DNA of 64,000 nt from Phyto melanocephala (GCA_941918925.1 OW799233.1:72319578-72383577); one strand, 5' to 3'; shown: positions 21,661-34,352, counted from the stretch's first letter. Notes: generated from the letters alone by a model not told the origin. A program made the numbers and translations.

Positions 21661-22162
21661 TTACATATATAAAGATTATTAGTATAGGGTTAGATTTTAA
21701 GGGCCGATATTGAATGTGAACTACATCTAAACGTCAAGTTTTTTTCTGCATTTATTCAGCATTAAATTTCACAAAACAGGTCTGTATGAAATGTGAAAAC
21801 ATTTCTAAATTCCTTCTTAGTCCGTTGAACGGAAGACATTGCTGTTTTTATACCCTTCACACAGTGAACAAGTAAGAGCGCTATATTCGGCCGTGCCGAA
21901 TCTTATATACCCTTCACAACGTGTAGTCATGCAATAACAGTAGTTTGTATCACCCATATTCATCCCATATGAAATACGTATGTATGTACAAACATATAAA
22001 AAACACACATATATATAAACATCCCATTGTAAAATTATAGGTTTACGTATGTATGTAAAAAAAAAAAAAATTAAAAAAAAAATAAAAAAAATAATTAAAT
22101 AAATAATAAATATAAAACAAAAAAAAAATAAAAAAAAATTTAAAAAAAAATATAAAAAAAAA

Positions 22163-22908
22163 CAAGTAACAGTGCTATATTCGGCCGTGCCGAATCTTAT
22201 ATACCCTTCACAACGTGTAGTCATGCAATAACAATTGTTTGTATCACCATTCATCCCATATAAAATACGTGCATACGTACACGTTAGAATAAATGTGGCA
22301 TCGAATCCCAGCTGAGCCAAAAAAATTTTATTTAATATATTATTTATGTTTTATTATTTTTTTTTATATTTTTTTTAAATTTTTTTAAAAAAATTTTTTA
22401 GAAAAATTTTTAAAAATTTTTTTTAAATTTTTGTTAAAATTTTTTAAAAAATTTTTTTTTGTAGTTTTTTTTATTATTTTTTTCTTATTTTTAATATTTT
22501 TTTTTTTTGTAATTTTTTTTGTTTGGTATGTTTTTTACATGTATCTATGTATGTATGTTGTTGTTGTAATTGTGAAAAAAAACGAGGTGGTCGTGGTTTT
22601 TTGCTCATATCTCAGAAAGTTATGGGGCGATTGTGCTGAATTTCAATAGCGATTCATTCCTGGATATTTCCAAGAGATTGATACCATATACAGATCTGAG
22701 GAACATATAGTTGCTTCTAAAAGTTGATTTCAACCAACACACGGACAGACGGGCAGACGGACAGACGGTCAGGGCTTAATCGACTCCTCTATTCATAAGC
22801 TTTCAGAAAATATATACTTTATGAGGTCGGAAATGAAAATTGTAGAAATTACAAACGGAATGACAAAGCTATATATACCCTTGTGCACCACAGGTGAAGG
22901 GTATAAAA
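22163..22908 (+). repeat. TATACCC element, copy
   Basis: From ACAAGTAACAGTGCTATATTCGG to GGTGAAGGGTATA. It contains TATTCGGC-GTGCCGAAT-type palindrome, long T/A runs and the GACGGACA block. No coding capacity. Confidence 0.7.
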
Positions 22909-22954
22909 AAATTTAAAAAAAAAAAATATATATAAATAATATATTAAATAAAAA

Positions 22955-23730
22955 ACAAGTAAAAGCGCTATATTCGGCCGTGCCGAATCTTATATACCCT
23001 TCACAACGTGTAGTCATGCAATAACAGTAAATTCACGTATGTATGTTAAAAAAAAACAAACAAAAAATAAAAAATAAAAAAAAAATTTAAAAAAAAAAAA
23101 TTTAAAAAAAAAAAAAATTATTATATACATATATAATATATATAAAACAAAAAAAAAATAAAAAAAAAATTAAAAAAAAAAAAAATAAAAAAAAATAATA
23201 ATAAAAATATATATAATATATTAAATAAAAAATAAAAAAAAAATAAAAAAAAAATTAAAAAAAAAAATTTTAAAAAAATTTAAAAAAAAATTTTTTTGCC
23301 TCAGCTGGAATTCGATGCCACGTTTTCTCTAACCAGTATACACGTTTGTATGTATGTATGTTGTTGTTGTAATGTTGTTTTTAATAAAAGAAAATCGAGG
23401 TGGTCGTGGGTTTTTGCTCATATCTCAGTTGTTTATGTACCGATGTTTCTGATTTTCAATACCGATCTACTCCCGAATATTTCTGATATTTTAATACCTT
23501 AGTTGGGTCCAACCTATGTCGGGGGCTTCAAAAAGTTGATTTCAACATACACACGGACAGACGGTCAGACGGTCAGACGGACAGACGGACAGACGGTCAG
23601 GGCTTAATCGACTCCTCTATTCATAAGCTTTCAGAAAATATATACTTTATGGGGTCGGAAATGAAAATTGTAGAAATTTCACACGGAATGACAAACCTAT
23701 ATATACCCTTTTTCACTGTGTGAAGGGTAT
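22955..23730 (+). repeat. TATACCC element, copy
   Basis: Same order of motifs as 22163-22908; ends CACTGTGTGAAGGGTATA. The interior 23045-23300 is almost pure A with TAAA/TTAAAA breaks. Confidence 0.7.
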
Positions 23731-24600
23731 AATAAAAAAAAATATAAAAAAATATAAAAAAAATTAAAAAAAAAAACAAAAAAAATTTTTTTTGGCTCAG
23801 CTGGGATTCGATGCCACGTTTTCTCTAACCAGTATACACGTTTGTATGTATGTAAGTATGTTGTTGTTGTAATGTTGTTTTTGTGAAAAAAAATCGAGGT
23901 GGTCGTGGGTTTTTGCTCATATCTCAGGTGTTTATGTACCGATGTTTCTGATTTTCAATACCGATCTACTCCCGAATATTTCTGATATTTTAATACCTCA
24001 CCCGGGTCCAAGCGATGTCTGGGGACTTCAAAAAGTTGATTTCAACATACAGACGGACAGACTGACAGAGCTTAATCGACTCCCCTATTCATAAGCTTTC
24101 AGAAAATATATACTTTATGGGGTCGGAAATGAAAATTGTAGACATTTCTACAATTTTTTTTTTAATTTTTTTTTGTTTATATTTATTATTTATATTTTAA
24201 GTATTTCTTTTAAAATTTTGTTTTTGTAACATACATACGTTAACTTTTGTTTTACAATGGGATGTTTTTATATATGTATGTTTTTTATATATGTATGTAC
24301 GTATTTCATATAAGATGAATGGTGGTACAAACTACTGTTATTGCATGACTACACGTTGTGAAGGGTATATAAGATTCGGCACGGCCGAATATAGCAATCT
24401 TACTCGTTTATGATAGTGTGGCAAAAGAGTAGTCAACCTCGAGTCATCATCGTGCCCAACAATTGAACATCAACATTGTCATTAAAAATTTGGACCATCA
24501 GATGGAGGTATGCCGCCGAATATTTGTTCCATACATAATCAAACCATATTAAACCCATATTATCATAACAAAGAAATAATTTCCTTAATAATTTGTGTTA

Positions 24601-25021
24601 TTCAAAATCACCAAAAAAGAACCAAACAACACCAATTTCAAAGTTTTTGCATCTTTTAGTTCATGCATGTAATACTGGTAAAACTGGTACTTTTCTCCAA
24701 TTAATCTATGCTATGGACAGAGTCCACTACAATCGGTAGATTTTCTCTTTTTAAGAACCATGTTCTTCTTCATTTGCAAGTAAATTAAATCTATGTATTT
24801 GCACTGCTGTTAGGTAATCGGATATTTTAGGGACTTAAAATTTAGGGCAATTACCATAATGTTGTTTCTTTTTTGCGACAAGATTGTCCGAAGTACATAA
24901 ACACTCAAAATATTCTTGACTTTTTAATTAATAAAATTTACCTAGCAATTTAGAGTAAAAAAAACACGAATTTTCGTATTGGGGCAGAGATGCCAGATGA
25001 TGTCAACTTAGTTAAAAAAAA
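24601..25021. other. AT-rich gap
   Basis: No gene or known repeat seen. Confidence 0.4.
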
Positions 25022-27643
25022 AACAAGTAAGAGCACTATATTCGGTTGTGCCAAATCTTTTATACCCACCACCAATTTTGTGTACATTTAAAGCACAATA
25101 TTTATTATTTTGTTAATCGCCATAGAATCATCTCTTTATAATAAAATATGTATCACTTTCTTTGTAGAGGGTGGTTAAATTTTAAGGGCCCATGTGAACC
25201 ACATCTAAACTTCAACTTTTTTCTTGTATTTCATTTAACATTTCTCAATCTCAGACAATTCAATTTGAACCGTGCACTTCGTGATTCTTTTGGTCAACAT
25301 AATCGTTCGAATTCGCCCACAATCGTGAGAATTGTAAAAAATATTTAAATGTCTGCAAAGCAGGTCTGTATGAAATGTGAAAACATCTGTGAATGCCATC
25401 TTAGTTCGTTGAATGGGAAACATTGCTGTTTTTAACGATAACGTGGCAAAAGAGCAAGCAACCTCGACTCATCATCGTGCCCAACAATCTAGCATCAACA
25501 GTGTCATTGAAAATTTGGACTATCGGATCGTGGTGTGCCGCCAAGGTTGGGGGGCCATTTGGCCGATATTTTGTTCCATACATAATTGAAGCATACAAAT
25601 ATTATCATTATAAAAATAAATGATAATAATTTAATAATAATTTTATTCAAAATCAACATAGTCCCTTAAAATTAAACCACCCATTATAACTTCGGTATGC
25701 TAGTAAAATGTTTTCGTAAATTTAGTCTTTCAATGAAAGTGGCCGTTAAAATACGCGTGTCAATAAAGTTTCTGCTAATAAACATAACTTAGATATTTCA
25801 ATATAGTCCTTTAGTATTCCAAAATCTTTATTCATAGAGAATTTACATGAATTTAAGAGGAAGAAAGTGAATTTAAGGTTAAATTTAAAGGGCCACAGGC
25901 TGATTTAAAATATACATTCTCTTCATTTTTCTAAAACGGGAAATTTATTAGTAAGATTTTGATTTTTAAACTTCTATAACATTTTGCTTTTAAAAGATTT
26001 TCAAACGAAATAAGTTTTGTATAATTTTAAAATTTGTTAGCCATTAGTACATGAAAATAAATTGTTTATAATGTTTAGAGATAATTTTTTTTGACTTAGG
26101 TCAAAATTTTCCTAAATTCCCATTTTCAATAGAGCATAACTTCAGGAGAACATAAGCATAAGTTGTTAGCATGCCATCTAGTAGTTGCTAGTAGAGTCAT
26201 CTATCTTATCATCTTTATCTTATATTTAGCTACAGTACAATAAATGGCGCAGTGTAAGATGAATAAATGCTAATATATATGACTAATATATTTTTATAAA
26301 AATTTAAAGAAAAAAGTGTGCGTGGCACATCTATTTTCCGCTATAACGAAGACTTTGACCAAAAAACCATGTTTGCGAAATTTTAGAATCGTACATATAG
26401 TTTTGTCAGTTTTATTACGTTTTAAATTTGAAATATACACTGTGCGGTATAAATTTTCGTACATTTTTATCTATAACTCTTTTCCTAATTCATAGATTTA
26501 AGCGATTTTCAGGGAAAAATATTCTTTTGACTCGATAAATATATATTCGAAGTTTCATGACTCTACGTTTATGTGTCTGGACAGAATTGAAAAGGGAAAG
26601 TGGGCGTTATAGTAGGCGTGTCAAAGTTGTTTTTGCTAATGGGTACAACTTAGGTGTTTCAATATAGTCCTTTATTATTCCAAAATCTTTATTAATAGAG
26701 AAATTATATGAATTTTAGGTATAACGTTATATGGGAGGTGGGCGTAAAAGTGGGCGTGGCACCTTAATTTTTTGGCATAGTAATGAAATTGCCTAGGGGG
26801 ATAGACATAGCAAAATTTATCATCATACCTCTAATTTTAGCGGTTTTATGAGCTTTTAAATTTCATTAACGGTAGATAACGTGAAAAGTGGGCGTTATAG
26901 TAGGCGTGTAAAAGTTATTTTTGCGAATGAGTACAACTGAGGTGTTTCAATATAGGCCTTTTTTATTCCAAAATCTTTATTAATAGAGAAATTATATGAA
27001 TTTTAGTTAAAACGTTATATGGAAGGTGGGCGTAAAAGTGGGCGTGGCACATTGATTTGCCGTTACAAGAAAGCGTGTCACCAAAAAGCAAAGTGTGCAA
27101 AATTTCAGAGTCGTACATCCAATTTTGTTGCTTTTATGACGTTTTTGTTTTTAAATATACCGAAAAATACACTGTGCGGTATAAATTTTCGTACATTTTG
27201 ATCGATAACTCCTCTCCTAATGCATAGATTTAGACAATTTTCGGGGAGAAATATTGTCTTTACTCAGGAAGTATACATTCGAAGTTTCATGAGTCTATGT
27301 TGAGGCGTTTGGACACAATTCCATTTAATTCGACACGGTTTTTTCGACCTACTCTTGCTTTTCGAGCTATAACTCTATTCCTAATATTCCGATTTAGCCC
27401 ATTTTCAATACCAAACAAACCTTGTCTATAAGAAAGATTCTGGCAAAATTTGAGCCCCCTAGCTTTTTCGGTGCGACCTCTATCGTGCTTTCAACAGACG
27501 GACGGACATAGCTAGATCGTCATAAAATCAAACCCCGATTCAGAATATATATACTTTATGGGGTCTAAAATGGATATTTCGATGTGTTATAAACGGAATG
27601 ACAAAATTAATATACCCCCACCATTTTTTTGGTGGTGGGTATA
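25022..27643 (+). mobile_element. GGTGGTGGGTATA repeat (R), long copy carrying a mariner MITE
   Basis: Begins ACAAGTAAGAGCACTATATT and TTTTATACCCACCACC, ends in a hairpin-like CCCCCACCATTTTTTTGGTGG followed by TGGGTATA. The interior has degenerate units of about 285 bp marked by GTGGGCGTTATAGTAGGCGTG and GGTGTTTCAATATAG. Non-coding. A mariner MITE sits at 25167-25686. Other copies: 30164-30551 (short) and 39791-41926. Confidence 0.8.
25167..25686 (+). mobile_element. Mariner-derived MITE
   Basis: Left TIR GAGGGTGGTTAAATTTTAAG preceded by TA, right end CTTAAAATTAAACCACCC followed by TTATA. The interior has remnants of the N-terminal transposase (ALRDSFGQHNRSN) and of the C-terminus near 25540, so it is an internally deleted derivative of the family of 13271 and 16140. 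Confidence 0.85.
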
Positions 27644-29427
27644 AAAATAAAGATAAATGAAAATCTCAAAGAATTAGAAAAAGCCGCGCCGAGCACTGAG
27701 TCGAAAATTATCCGAGTCAAAAATTTAAAAAAAGTACTTATAACAGTCTTAAGACCACCGAGTTGGCAACGCTACTTACACCCAATTAAGCCTACGATTT
27801 TAAATTATGAATTTTTGTTTATACTTTTTTAAAGGTGCTACCAACATCCCATTTAATTTATGCGATGATTTTTTAACGTAAAATCAGTTAAACTTTATTT
27901 GCTCGCTCGTATTAAGAAAAATATATTAACATTTCTTTTGAACTTTATATATTAAATTTACTATAAATCATTTTTTTTGGCTCAAGATCATTTATTCTAT
28001 TATTTAATTTCCTTAAAACTTTTTCTAAATTAAATTTTAATAATTTTATAAATATTTTAAACATTTTTTTTTTGGGTTGGTTGGGTTTTTGTAAAAGTTT
28101 TTTATAGTTTTTTTTTATAGTTTTTAAAATTTATCATCATACCTCTAATTTTAGCGGTTTTATGAGCTTTTAAATTTCATTAACGGTAGATAACGTGAAA
28201 AATGGGCGTTATAGTAGGCGTGTAAAAGTTATTTTTGCGAATGAGTACAACTGAGGTGTTTCAATATAGGCCTTTTTTATTCCAAAATCTTTATTAATAG
28301 AGAAATTATATGAATTTTAGTTAAAACGTTATATGGAAGGTGGGCGTAAAAGTGGGCGTGGCACATTGATTTGCCGTTACAAGAAAGCGTGTCACCAAAA
28401 AGCAAAGTGTGCAAAATTTCAGAGTCGTACATCCAATTTTGTTGCTTTTATGACGTTTTTGTTTTTAAATATACCGAAAAATACACTGTGCGGTATAAAT
28501 TTTCGTACATTTTGATCGATAACTCCTCTCCTAATGCATAGATTTAGACAATTTTCGGGGAGAAATATTGTCTTTACTCAGGAAGTATACATTCGAAGTT
28601 TCATGAGTCTATGTTGAGGCGTTTGGACACAATTCCATTTAATTCGACACGGTTTTTTCGACCTACTCTTGCTTTTCGAGCTATAACTCTATTCCTAATA
28701 TTCCGATTTAGCCCATTTTCAATACCAAACAAACCTTGTCTATAAGAAAGATTCTGGCAAAATTTGAGCCCCCTAGCTTTTTCGGTGCGACCTCTATCGT
28801 GCTTTCAACAGACGGACGGACATAGCTAGATCGTCATAAAATCAAACCCCGATTCAGAATATATATACTTTATGGGGTCTAAAATGGATATTTCGATGTG
28901 TTATAAACGGAATGACAAAATTAATATACCCCCACCATTTTTTTGGTGGTGGGTATAAAAATAAAGATAAATGAAAATCTCAAAGAATTAGAAAAAGCCG
29001 CGCCGAGCACTGAGTCGAAAATTATCCGAGTCAAAAATTTAAAAAAAGTACTTATAACAGTCTTAAGACCACCGAGTTGGCAACGCTACTTACACCCAAT
29101 TAAGCCTACGATTTTAAATTATGAATTTTTGTTTATACTTTTTTAAAGGTGCTACCAACATCCCATTTAATTTATGCGATGATTTTTTAACGTAAAATCA
29201 GTTAAACTTTATTTGCTCGCTCGTATTAAGAAAAATATATTAACATTTCTTTTGAACTTTATATATTAAATTTACTATAAATCATTTTTTTTGGCTCAAG
29301 ATCATTTATTCTATTATTTAATTTCCTTAAAACTTTTTCTAAATTAAATTTTAATAATTTTATAAATATTTTAAACATTTTTTTTTTGGGTTGGTTGGGT
29401 TTTTGTAAAAGTTTTTTATAGTTTTTT
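26812..29427. repeat. 1314-bp tandem duplication
   Basis: 26812-28125 is repeated at 28126-29427 with a constant offset of 1314. The only substitution noticed is GTGAAAAGTGGG (26881) against GTGAAAAATGGG (28195). The unit holds the 3' part of repeat R plus about 480 bp of flanking DNA. Confidence 0.9.
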
Positions 29428-29988
29428 GTTTTATTTTTGAATTCTCATTTTGTTAATGAGAATTTAAAAATATAACTTATAAAAATTTCAAACTTTTTCA
29501 AGAATTTGGGTAAAGGTTTACTGATGATCTGGCATAAGCACCAGTGAAATGCATATAGACCAGCTTAAACCCAACAACCAAATAAATATTTTAAACTTTT
29601 TAATATTTAAATTTTACTTTTTTAATATTTAAATTAAAATTTTTAATAATGTGATAATGAAAGAATAATAAGGAAAAGTATGTTTTACCGACACTACCCA
29701 AGTGGAATGCATTTTCGAAATCAGCTACGATTTCATCATCAGCACTCTATGATCGGTGATTACGTGTTGGTTGTAAATATCTATTTCACTCCCAGGATTT
29801 TAAGTTAATTGAATTCGGTATTTAATTTGTTACTTTCTTCATATCATACCACAACGAGTCAGATCGAAATTTTACATTTTTCTTTTATTTCCAGTTAGGT
29901 AGCGATAAGAACAGATGATTGTTTTTTTTTATTTACTATCAATGTTTATAATCATAGTTGCCACAACCAAAAAAATTGTTACAACTAA
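29428..29988. other. AT-rich gap
   Basis: No gene or recognised repeat. Confidence 0.4.
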
Positions 29989-30898
29989 CGGCCCTTTTCA
30001 CAAAGTGCGATTATAATTTAACATGAACTTTAACCGTAAGTTAGGCAAAATTGCATTTCACAAAGTACGGTTAGCATTTAACCGGCAGAGATTAATCAAA
30101 AAGTCTCTGTTAAATTTAACCGAACAAAATCTTCGGTTAAAGGCTTTTATTAAAATTAAAATAAACAAGTAAGAGCACTATCTTCGGCTGTGCTGAATCT
30201 TTTGTACCCACCACCAATTTGATGTTCTTTTATAGCACAAACTTTATTATTTTGTTTTTAACAGTAATCGCTATGGAATAATATCTTTATACTAAAATAT
30301 GTATCACATTCTTTATGCAAGTAAAATGTTTTCGTAAATTTAGTCTTTCAATGAACGTGGACGTTAACGTAGGCGTGTCAATAAAGTTTCTGCTAATAAA
30401 TACAACTTAGATATTTCTATATAGTCCTTTATTCTTCCAAAATTTTTATTCTTAGGGAAATTATATGAATTGGAGATAAAGATAAAAATTTTCGTTACAA
30501 ACGGAATTACAAAATTAATATACCCCCACCATTTTTTTGGTGGTGGGTATAATAAGAATATTATAATAAAATAAAATATAAAAATTTATACTTACCAAGA
30601 AACTATATGTAAACTATTTTAAGTAAAAAATTTATTTTAAATATATATTTGTCTTTCATCAAAAAATTGCTAAGAATTTTTGTATAATATTTTTTGATTC
30701 TTTTCTTTCATTTCACTATTTTTCGTAAATAATAAAAACCAGTATTACCATACTTTTTCTATAATGTTAGTGTTAACTAACCGAAAGATGGTGAAACGCG
30801 AAACACTAACCGTATGTTAAATAGTTTCGGTTAAAGATATCGGCGGTTTGTAAATGTTCCTGTTAAATTAATATAATCACAGATTGTGAAAAGTGCAG
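29989..30898. mobile_element. MITE with CTTTTCAC ends and TAA target duplication
   Basis: Left end CGGCCCTTTTCACAAAGTGC and right end (reverse complement) CTGCACTTTTCACAATCTGT, followed by similar GATTATAATTTAACATGAAC inner sequence. TAA stands at both borders (29986-29988, 30899-30901), the PIF/Harbinger signature. Interrupted by repeat R at 30164-30551. Confidence 0.75.
30164..30551 (+). mobile_element. Repeat R, short copy without mariner MITE
   Basis: Same ends as 25022-27643 but most of the interior is deleted and no mariner MITE is present after GTATCACATTC. Inserted in the MITE 29989-30898. Confidence 0.8.
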
Positions 30899-31107
30899 TA
30901 AATTTTCTAAAAAATGTAACCAAATGAGGAAAAATAACCAAAATTAAAAATTATTTTGATTCCATTAAATTTATGTTTTTTTTCATATTTTAATGCAAAA
31001 AACTAAATACAATTAAATATATATATATAGCGATTTTTTAGAGATCGACAAATTTAAAATTTATACTATGTTAAAAAAACCAAAATTTTAGAAGTTTTAA
31101 AAACAAA

Positions 31108-31180
31108 CACCCCAATTATAAATAACAATTCCCTGGAAATTGTTTCCCTGTTCCCCTATTCTAAATAATTTCTCCCGGGG
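31108..31180 (+). repeat. Left terminal inverted repeat of Harbinger element
   Basis: CACCCCAATTATAAATA then AACAATTCCCTGGAAATTG and CCCCTATTCTAAATAAT; pairs with 43000-43081 at many but not all positions. Confidence 0.7.
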
Positions 31181-31650
31181 AAATTTTTTTCTTTTTCCTT
31201 AATCTAAATGAACTTCGAAATTGGGAAATTCTTCCCTGGGAAGAAAATAGGTATTACGAAAGGTAATTAAAGCGAGAATGTAATAACAAATTTTGGGAAA
31301 AAATCCGCCAACAAATTCAAAAGGAATTGTGTTAAAAATATAACTACATATTTAATATTTTTTAATAAGTGAAATATAAATAATGAACTGTTTTGCTTTT
31401 TAAGTTTTAAGATAGCTTTATTTTTTATTCTTAACGCACTATATTTTAATAATGAATTGTGTTTTAGTTTTAAAATAATTATAATTTTTATTTATCTTTT
31501 TGTTTTTTTATTTTTGGATTTTTTAATAAAATGTTATATATAATAATAAAATGTATAAATATGGTTTTATTACAGAAATTTTTTAGAGATTATTCGCAAT
31601 ATATTTATAATATTTTGGTTAAACTCAAACTATATAAATTTTCTACATCG

Positions 31651-33575
31651 CACAGAGGAGTATTTGACCTGAAAAGCTGACCAAAAAGGCAAAACTGAAT
31701 TTTAAGAAATTTTAAAAACTAGGTACGCAGCTCGACAGACAACAATATTTTACATTATATTGTAAATTTTCAAGACTTTTAGTTGCGATTTGTAGCTCTG
31801 AGACCCTGCTAAAGTCAGGAAAGTGAAGAAAATTATATGAGATTTAAATGTTTTTTTCGGTTTCTGGATGTTTATTTGATATTTTTTTTTTGCGGCCAAA
31901 CGAATAAAGTTATTAAAAAAAGTAAAAAAAATTTTAAATATGTTGAATATTTATGTTGAAACAATTCGTTCAAAAGCTAAAAACAAAAAAAAAATATGCA
32001 CTTTTTTTGCAAAAAAAGAAAAAGAAGAGGTTTTTACGAGGTTAGCATATCTAAGAATTATGTTTGTTATCACAATAAAATTTGAACCTCTAATTTTAGA
32101 AACAAAAAAAAGTGTGCGCAAGTTTGCGCCATTTTTTTTGACGATTTTTTTAAATTCTTACATTTCTTCTATTTTTGCTCATCAGGCACCTTTTCTTATA
32201 AATTTATATAGTCATAAACTTTTATGTTTTTCGAATTATTGATTTCAACTGTTATTCACATCACTTTTAACACTTCACAATGTTAATACCTGCCTATAAT
32301 TATAAATTTGAAAAATTCTTTATTACTCATAATAGTTAAAAGGCAATGTCCCACGCATCCCCATAAAGGATATTTTTATATACCTGCTCTACAAAACATT
32401 ATATGTTAAAAAAATATATACCGTACCTAATAAGAATAATTATTAAAAGCATTTATCACCAAAATAAGTTTACAAAAAATAAATACAGGTACATTAAAAA
32501 TACATGGGCACCCAGGTATCAGGCTACCATCCAATTGTCAGAAGAAGCTGCCGAGGCCAGAAATAAGCCCTTACGATTATATCGTACAAATTATTCTAGG
32601 AAATTTAGCAGAAGCGATACAAATCGAGATGTCTTGAATAAGTTATTTCTGAGCAGTGACCCTTTTATAAGCTGCAGTACGCAAAGACAACGGATTAATA
32701 AAAAAGCTTTTTCATCAGAAACCATCACACTTCTTCTTCCTGACACCGATGATGCAGCTAATAAGGATATACATACGACATAATAATTATTAAGGAATTT
32801 TTATTTGTTTAACTTTTCCGTATATTATGTATTAAATAATATAAAATAGATATAATAAAGCCTTTTTTCATACAAAAAAATACTGTTTCATAAGAGCCTT
32901 ACAATTTTAAAAAAAAATTTTTTTTAATTAGACCTTATGCATGTACATACAGTCTGCTAAGAATGAGTTTAAACCTTTAAAATCAACATTTGTTATTGAG
33001 TTTTACTATTTATACCGAGTTTTATTCCTTAGGAACGTGGCTTTTGGAAAGATTTTAAAAATTTAAATTTTTGGTTCTTAAATTTTTTTTATGGCATTTT
33101 GAAAACAAAAAATTTGACGAATTTTGCAGGAAAATTTTTTTTTCGCCATTTAATTTTTAATAACTTCGAAATAGTAATAGATAGAAAAGAAATGTGTTTA
33201 ATTAGTTTAAGCAGAATTTTCCGGTGCATCTTCTGATTCTACCCGTTTACAAGTTATGATTAAATATATTAGGCAACCCAATGATTTAGGGGGTGAAATA
33301 TGCCACGCCTTTAAAAGAAAATCCTTACGTACTAGAGAAAAACTGAAAACAGATTTCAATTAAGGGCATCAAAATCCATATAGTCCACATACTTTTATTT
33401 CTAGGAGAGACAAACATTTTTTTTTTGCGCAGTGTACTTTTGTTGTTTTTTTAAAATCTGCTACTAGATTTCTTATATCATACTACAACTAAAACTATCA
33501 AAAAACAAAAACTTTTAATTCAAAAAACACGTTTAATAATTTTGGCCAGCTTTTTAGGCCAAATACTCCTCTGTG
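31651..33575. mobile_element. Transib-like element or MITE, 5-bp target duplication
   Basis: Inverted ends CACAGAGGAGTATTTGACCT (31651) and, on minus from 33575, CACAGAGGAGTATTTGGCCT. Similarity covers about 37 bp. CATCG stands on both sides (31646-31650, 33576-33580). A CAC-start and 5-bp duplication are the Transib signature; the heptamer here is CACAGAG, not the canonical CACAGTG. No transposase core is visible inside. Confidence 0.7.
32403..32783 (+). CDS. Open frame of unknown product inside 31651-33575
   Basis: 126 codons. The first 35 residues are AT-driven (KYIPYLIRIIIKSIYHQNKF). From residue 36 on the composition looks protein-like (EEAAEARNKPLRLYRTNYSR, then SDTNRDVLNKLFLSSDPF), ending DDAANKDIHTT. 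Downstream AATAAAG at about 32855 could be a polyadenylation signal. Not recognised as any family; may be the last exon of a transposon accessory protein or chance. Confidence 0.25.
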   Translation: MLKKYIPYLIRIIIKSIYHQNKFTKNKYRYIKNTWAPRYQATIQLSEEAAEARNKPLRLYRTNYSRKFSRSDTNRDVLNKLFLSSDPFISCSTQRQRINKKAFSSETITLLLPDTDDAANKDIHTT

Positions 33576-33708
33576 CATCGTTTACTTCAGTATTACCAAA
33601 GAATATAAATCATATAGAATGCGCATCACGTACAAATAAAAATTTCTTATGGCGGGTTCTAACATTGGAACCCGCTCTCTTCATTACGAATGGCTCTCAT
33701 ATAGTTTC

Positions 33709-33838
33709 GCTCACAATATTTTGTCAAGGTAATTTGTTGTTGGTTTCTTTATTCATATTTATTTACCATGCACTCACAAAATTTTGTAAATGTAATATGT
33801 TGTTGGTTTCTTTATTCATATTTATTTACAATGCACTC
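33709..33838. repeat. 63-bp direct repeat, two copies
   Basis: CACAATATTTTGTCAAGGTA and CACAAAATTTTGTAAATGTA each introduce TGTTGTTGGTTTCTTTATTC (33735 and 33798) and ATTTATTTACMATGCACTC. Lies just outside the left long arm of P2. Confidence 0.8.
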
Positions 33839-33882
33839 GTTTAACTTCATGCGTTAGACCAGGAAGCAAAGAAACAAAATAC

Positions 33883-34352
33883 GAACACGTGTTTGTCTGT
33901 TGTTTATGCATGTATGGATGGGTTAATGTTCTTTAAATAAAGAAATGAGAAAATATAAATTTACATTTATAAAAAGGTCAAATAAATTCAAACAAATGTG
34001 AACAAACATTGTTTTGAAAACAAATATGCTCGACTGTGTTACAGTAGCAAAATCATATATATATTGTTGTTGTACGAATGAGATTGCATCAATTGTGATC
34101 GAATTTTATTTGCCCTTCTTAGCGAAAATTTTATTGTACGTGTACAATTTTATTGATTTGAGATAATTTTAATTCAAAGAAATTTATTATACTTAGGTGA
34201 AAATTGCTTTTTCAAGCATTTGAATTTCACTTGAGGTATTTTAAATAAATAAAAAAGGCGATGTTTTCTAATGTATTACAGACACTTTTACAAATTGAAG
34301 TTTTCGAAAAAACTTTCGCCTATTGTCAAGTACACTCAATGTTTATACATGT
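33883..34352 (+). repeat. Left long inverted arm of P2
   Basis: Pairs with 38341-37867: e.g. GTTGTTTATGCATG, GTAAATTTATA words, GGGCAAATAAAATTCGATCA, AATACATTAGAAAACATCGC and CAAGTACACT. Clear but imperfect, with small indels. Confidence 0.85.

Larger units (their letters stand above)
21850..24411. mobile_element. Composite array of TATACCC/GGGTATA repeats
   Basis: Several copies of a non-coding element with left end AGCGCTATATTCGGCCGTGCC, then TTATATACCCTTCAC. The right end carries multiple GACGGACAGACGG words, AAAATATATACTTTATG and GTGAAGGGTATA. Near-complete copies lie at 22163-22908 and 22955-23730, partial ones at 21868 and 23790-24140. An inverted left end at 24240-24408 closes the block. 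A-rich linkers separate them. Confidence 0.75.
21686..24600. mobile_element. Mariner-derived MITE split by composite repeat
   Basis: The left half (TA then GGGTTAGATTTTAAGGGCC, 21686-21849) and the right half (GTGTGGCAAAAGAGTAGTC onward, 24415-24600) match contiguous parts of the MITEs at 25167 and 39936. The 2.5-kb composite was inserted after CATTGCTGTTTTT. The right TIR was not found. Confidence 0.7.

Noticed and set aside
22040..23300. Long A/T runs giving Phe- or Lys-rich frames
   Set aside because: Simple-sequence artefacts within the TATACCC repeats.
26596..27050. Regular GTGGGCG words considered as a CRISPR-like array
   Set aside because: Units of about 285 bp are degenerate internal repeats of a transposable repeat in eukaryotic DNA; no short direct repeats with unique spacers.
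27019..27201. Identical 60- and 67-codon frames at 27019/27629 and again at 28333/28943
   Set aside because: They lie in non-coding repeat R and its flank and are identical only because of the 1314-bp tandem duplication.
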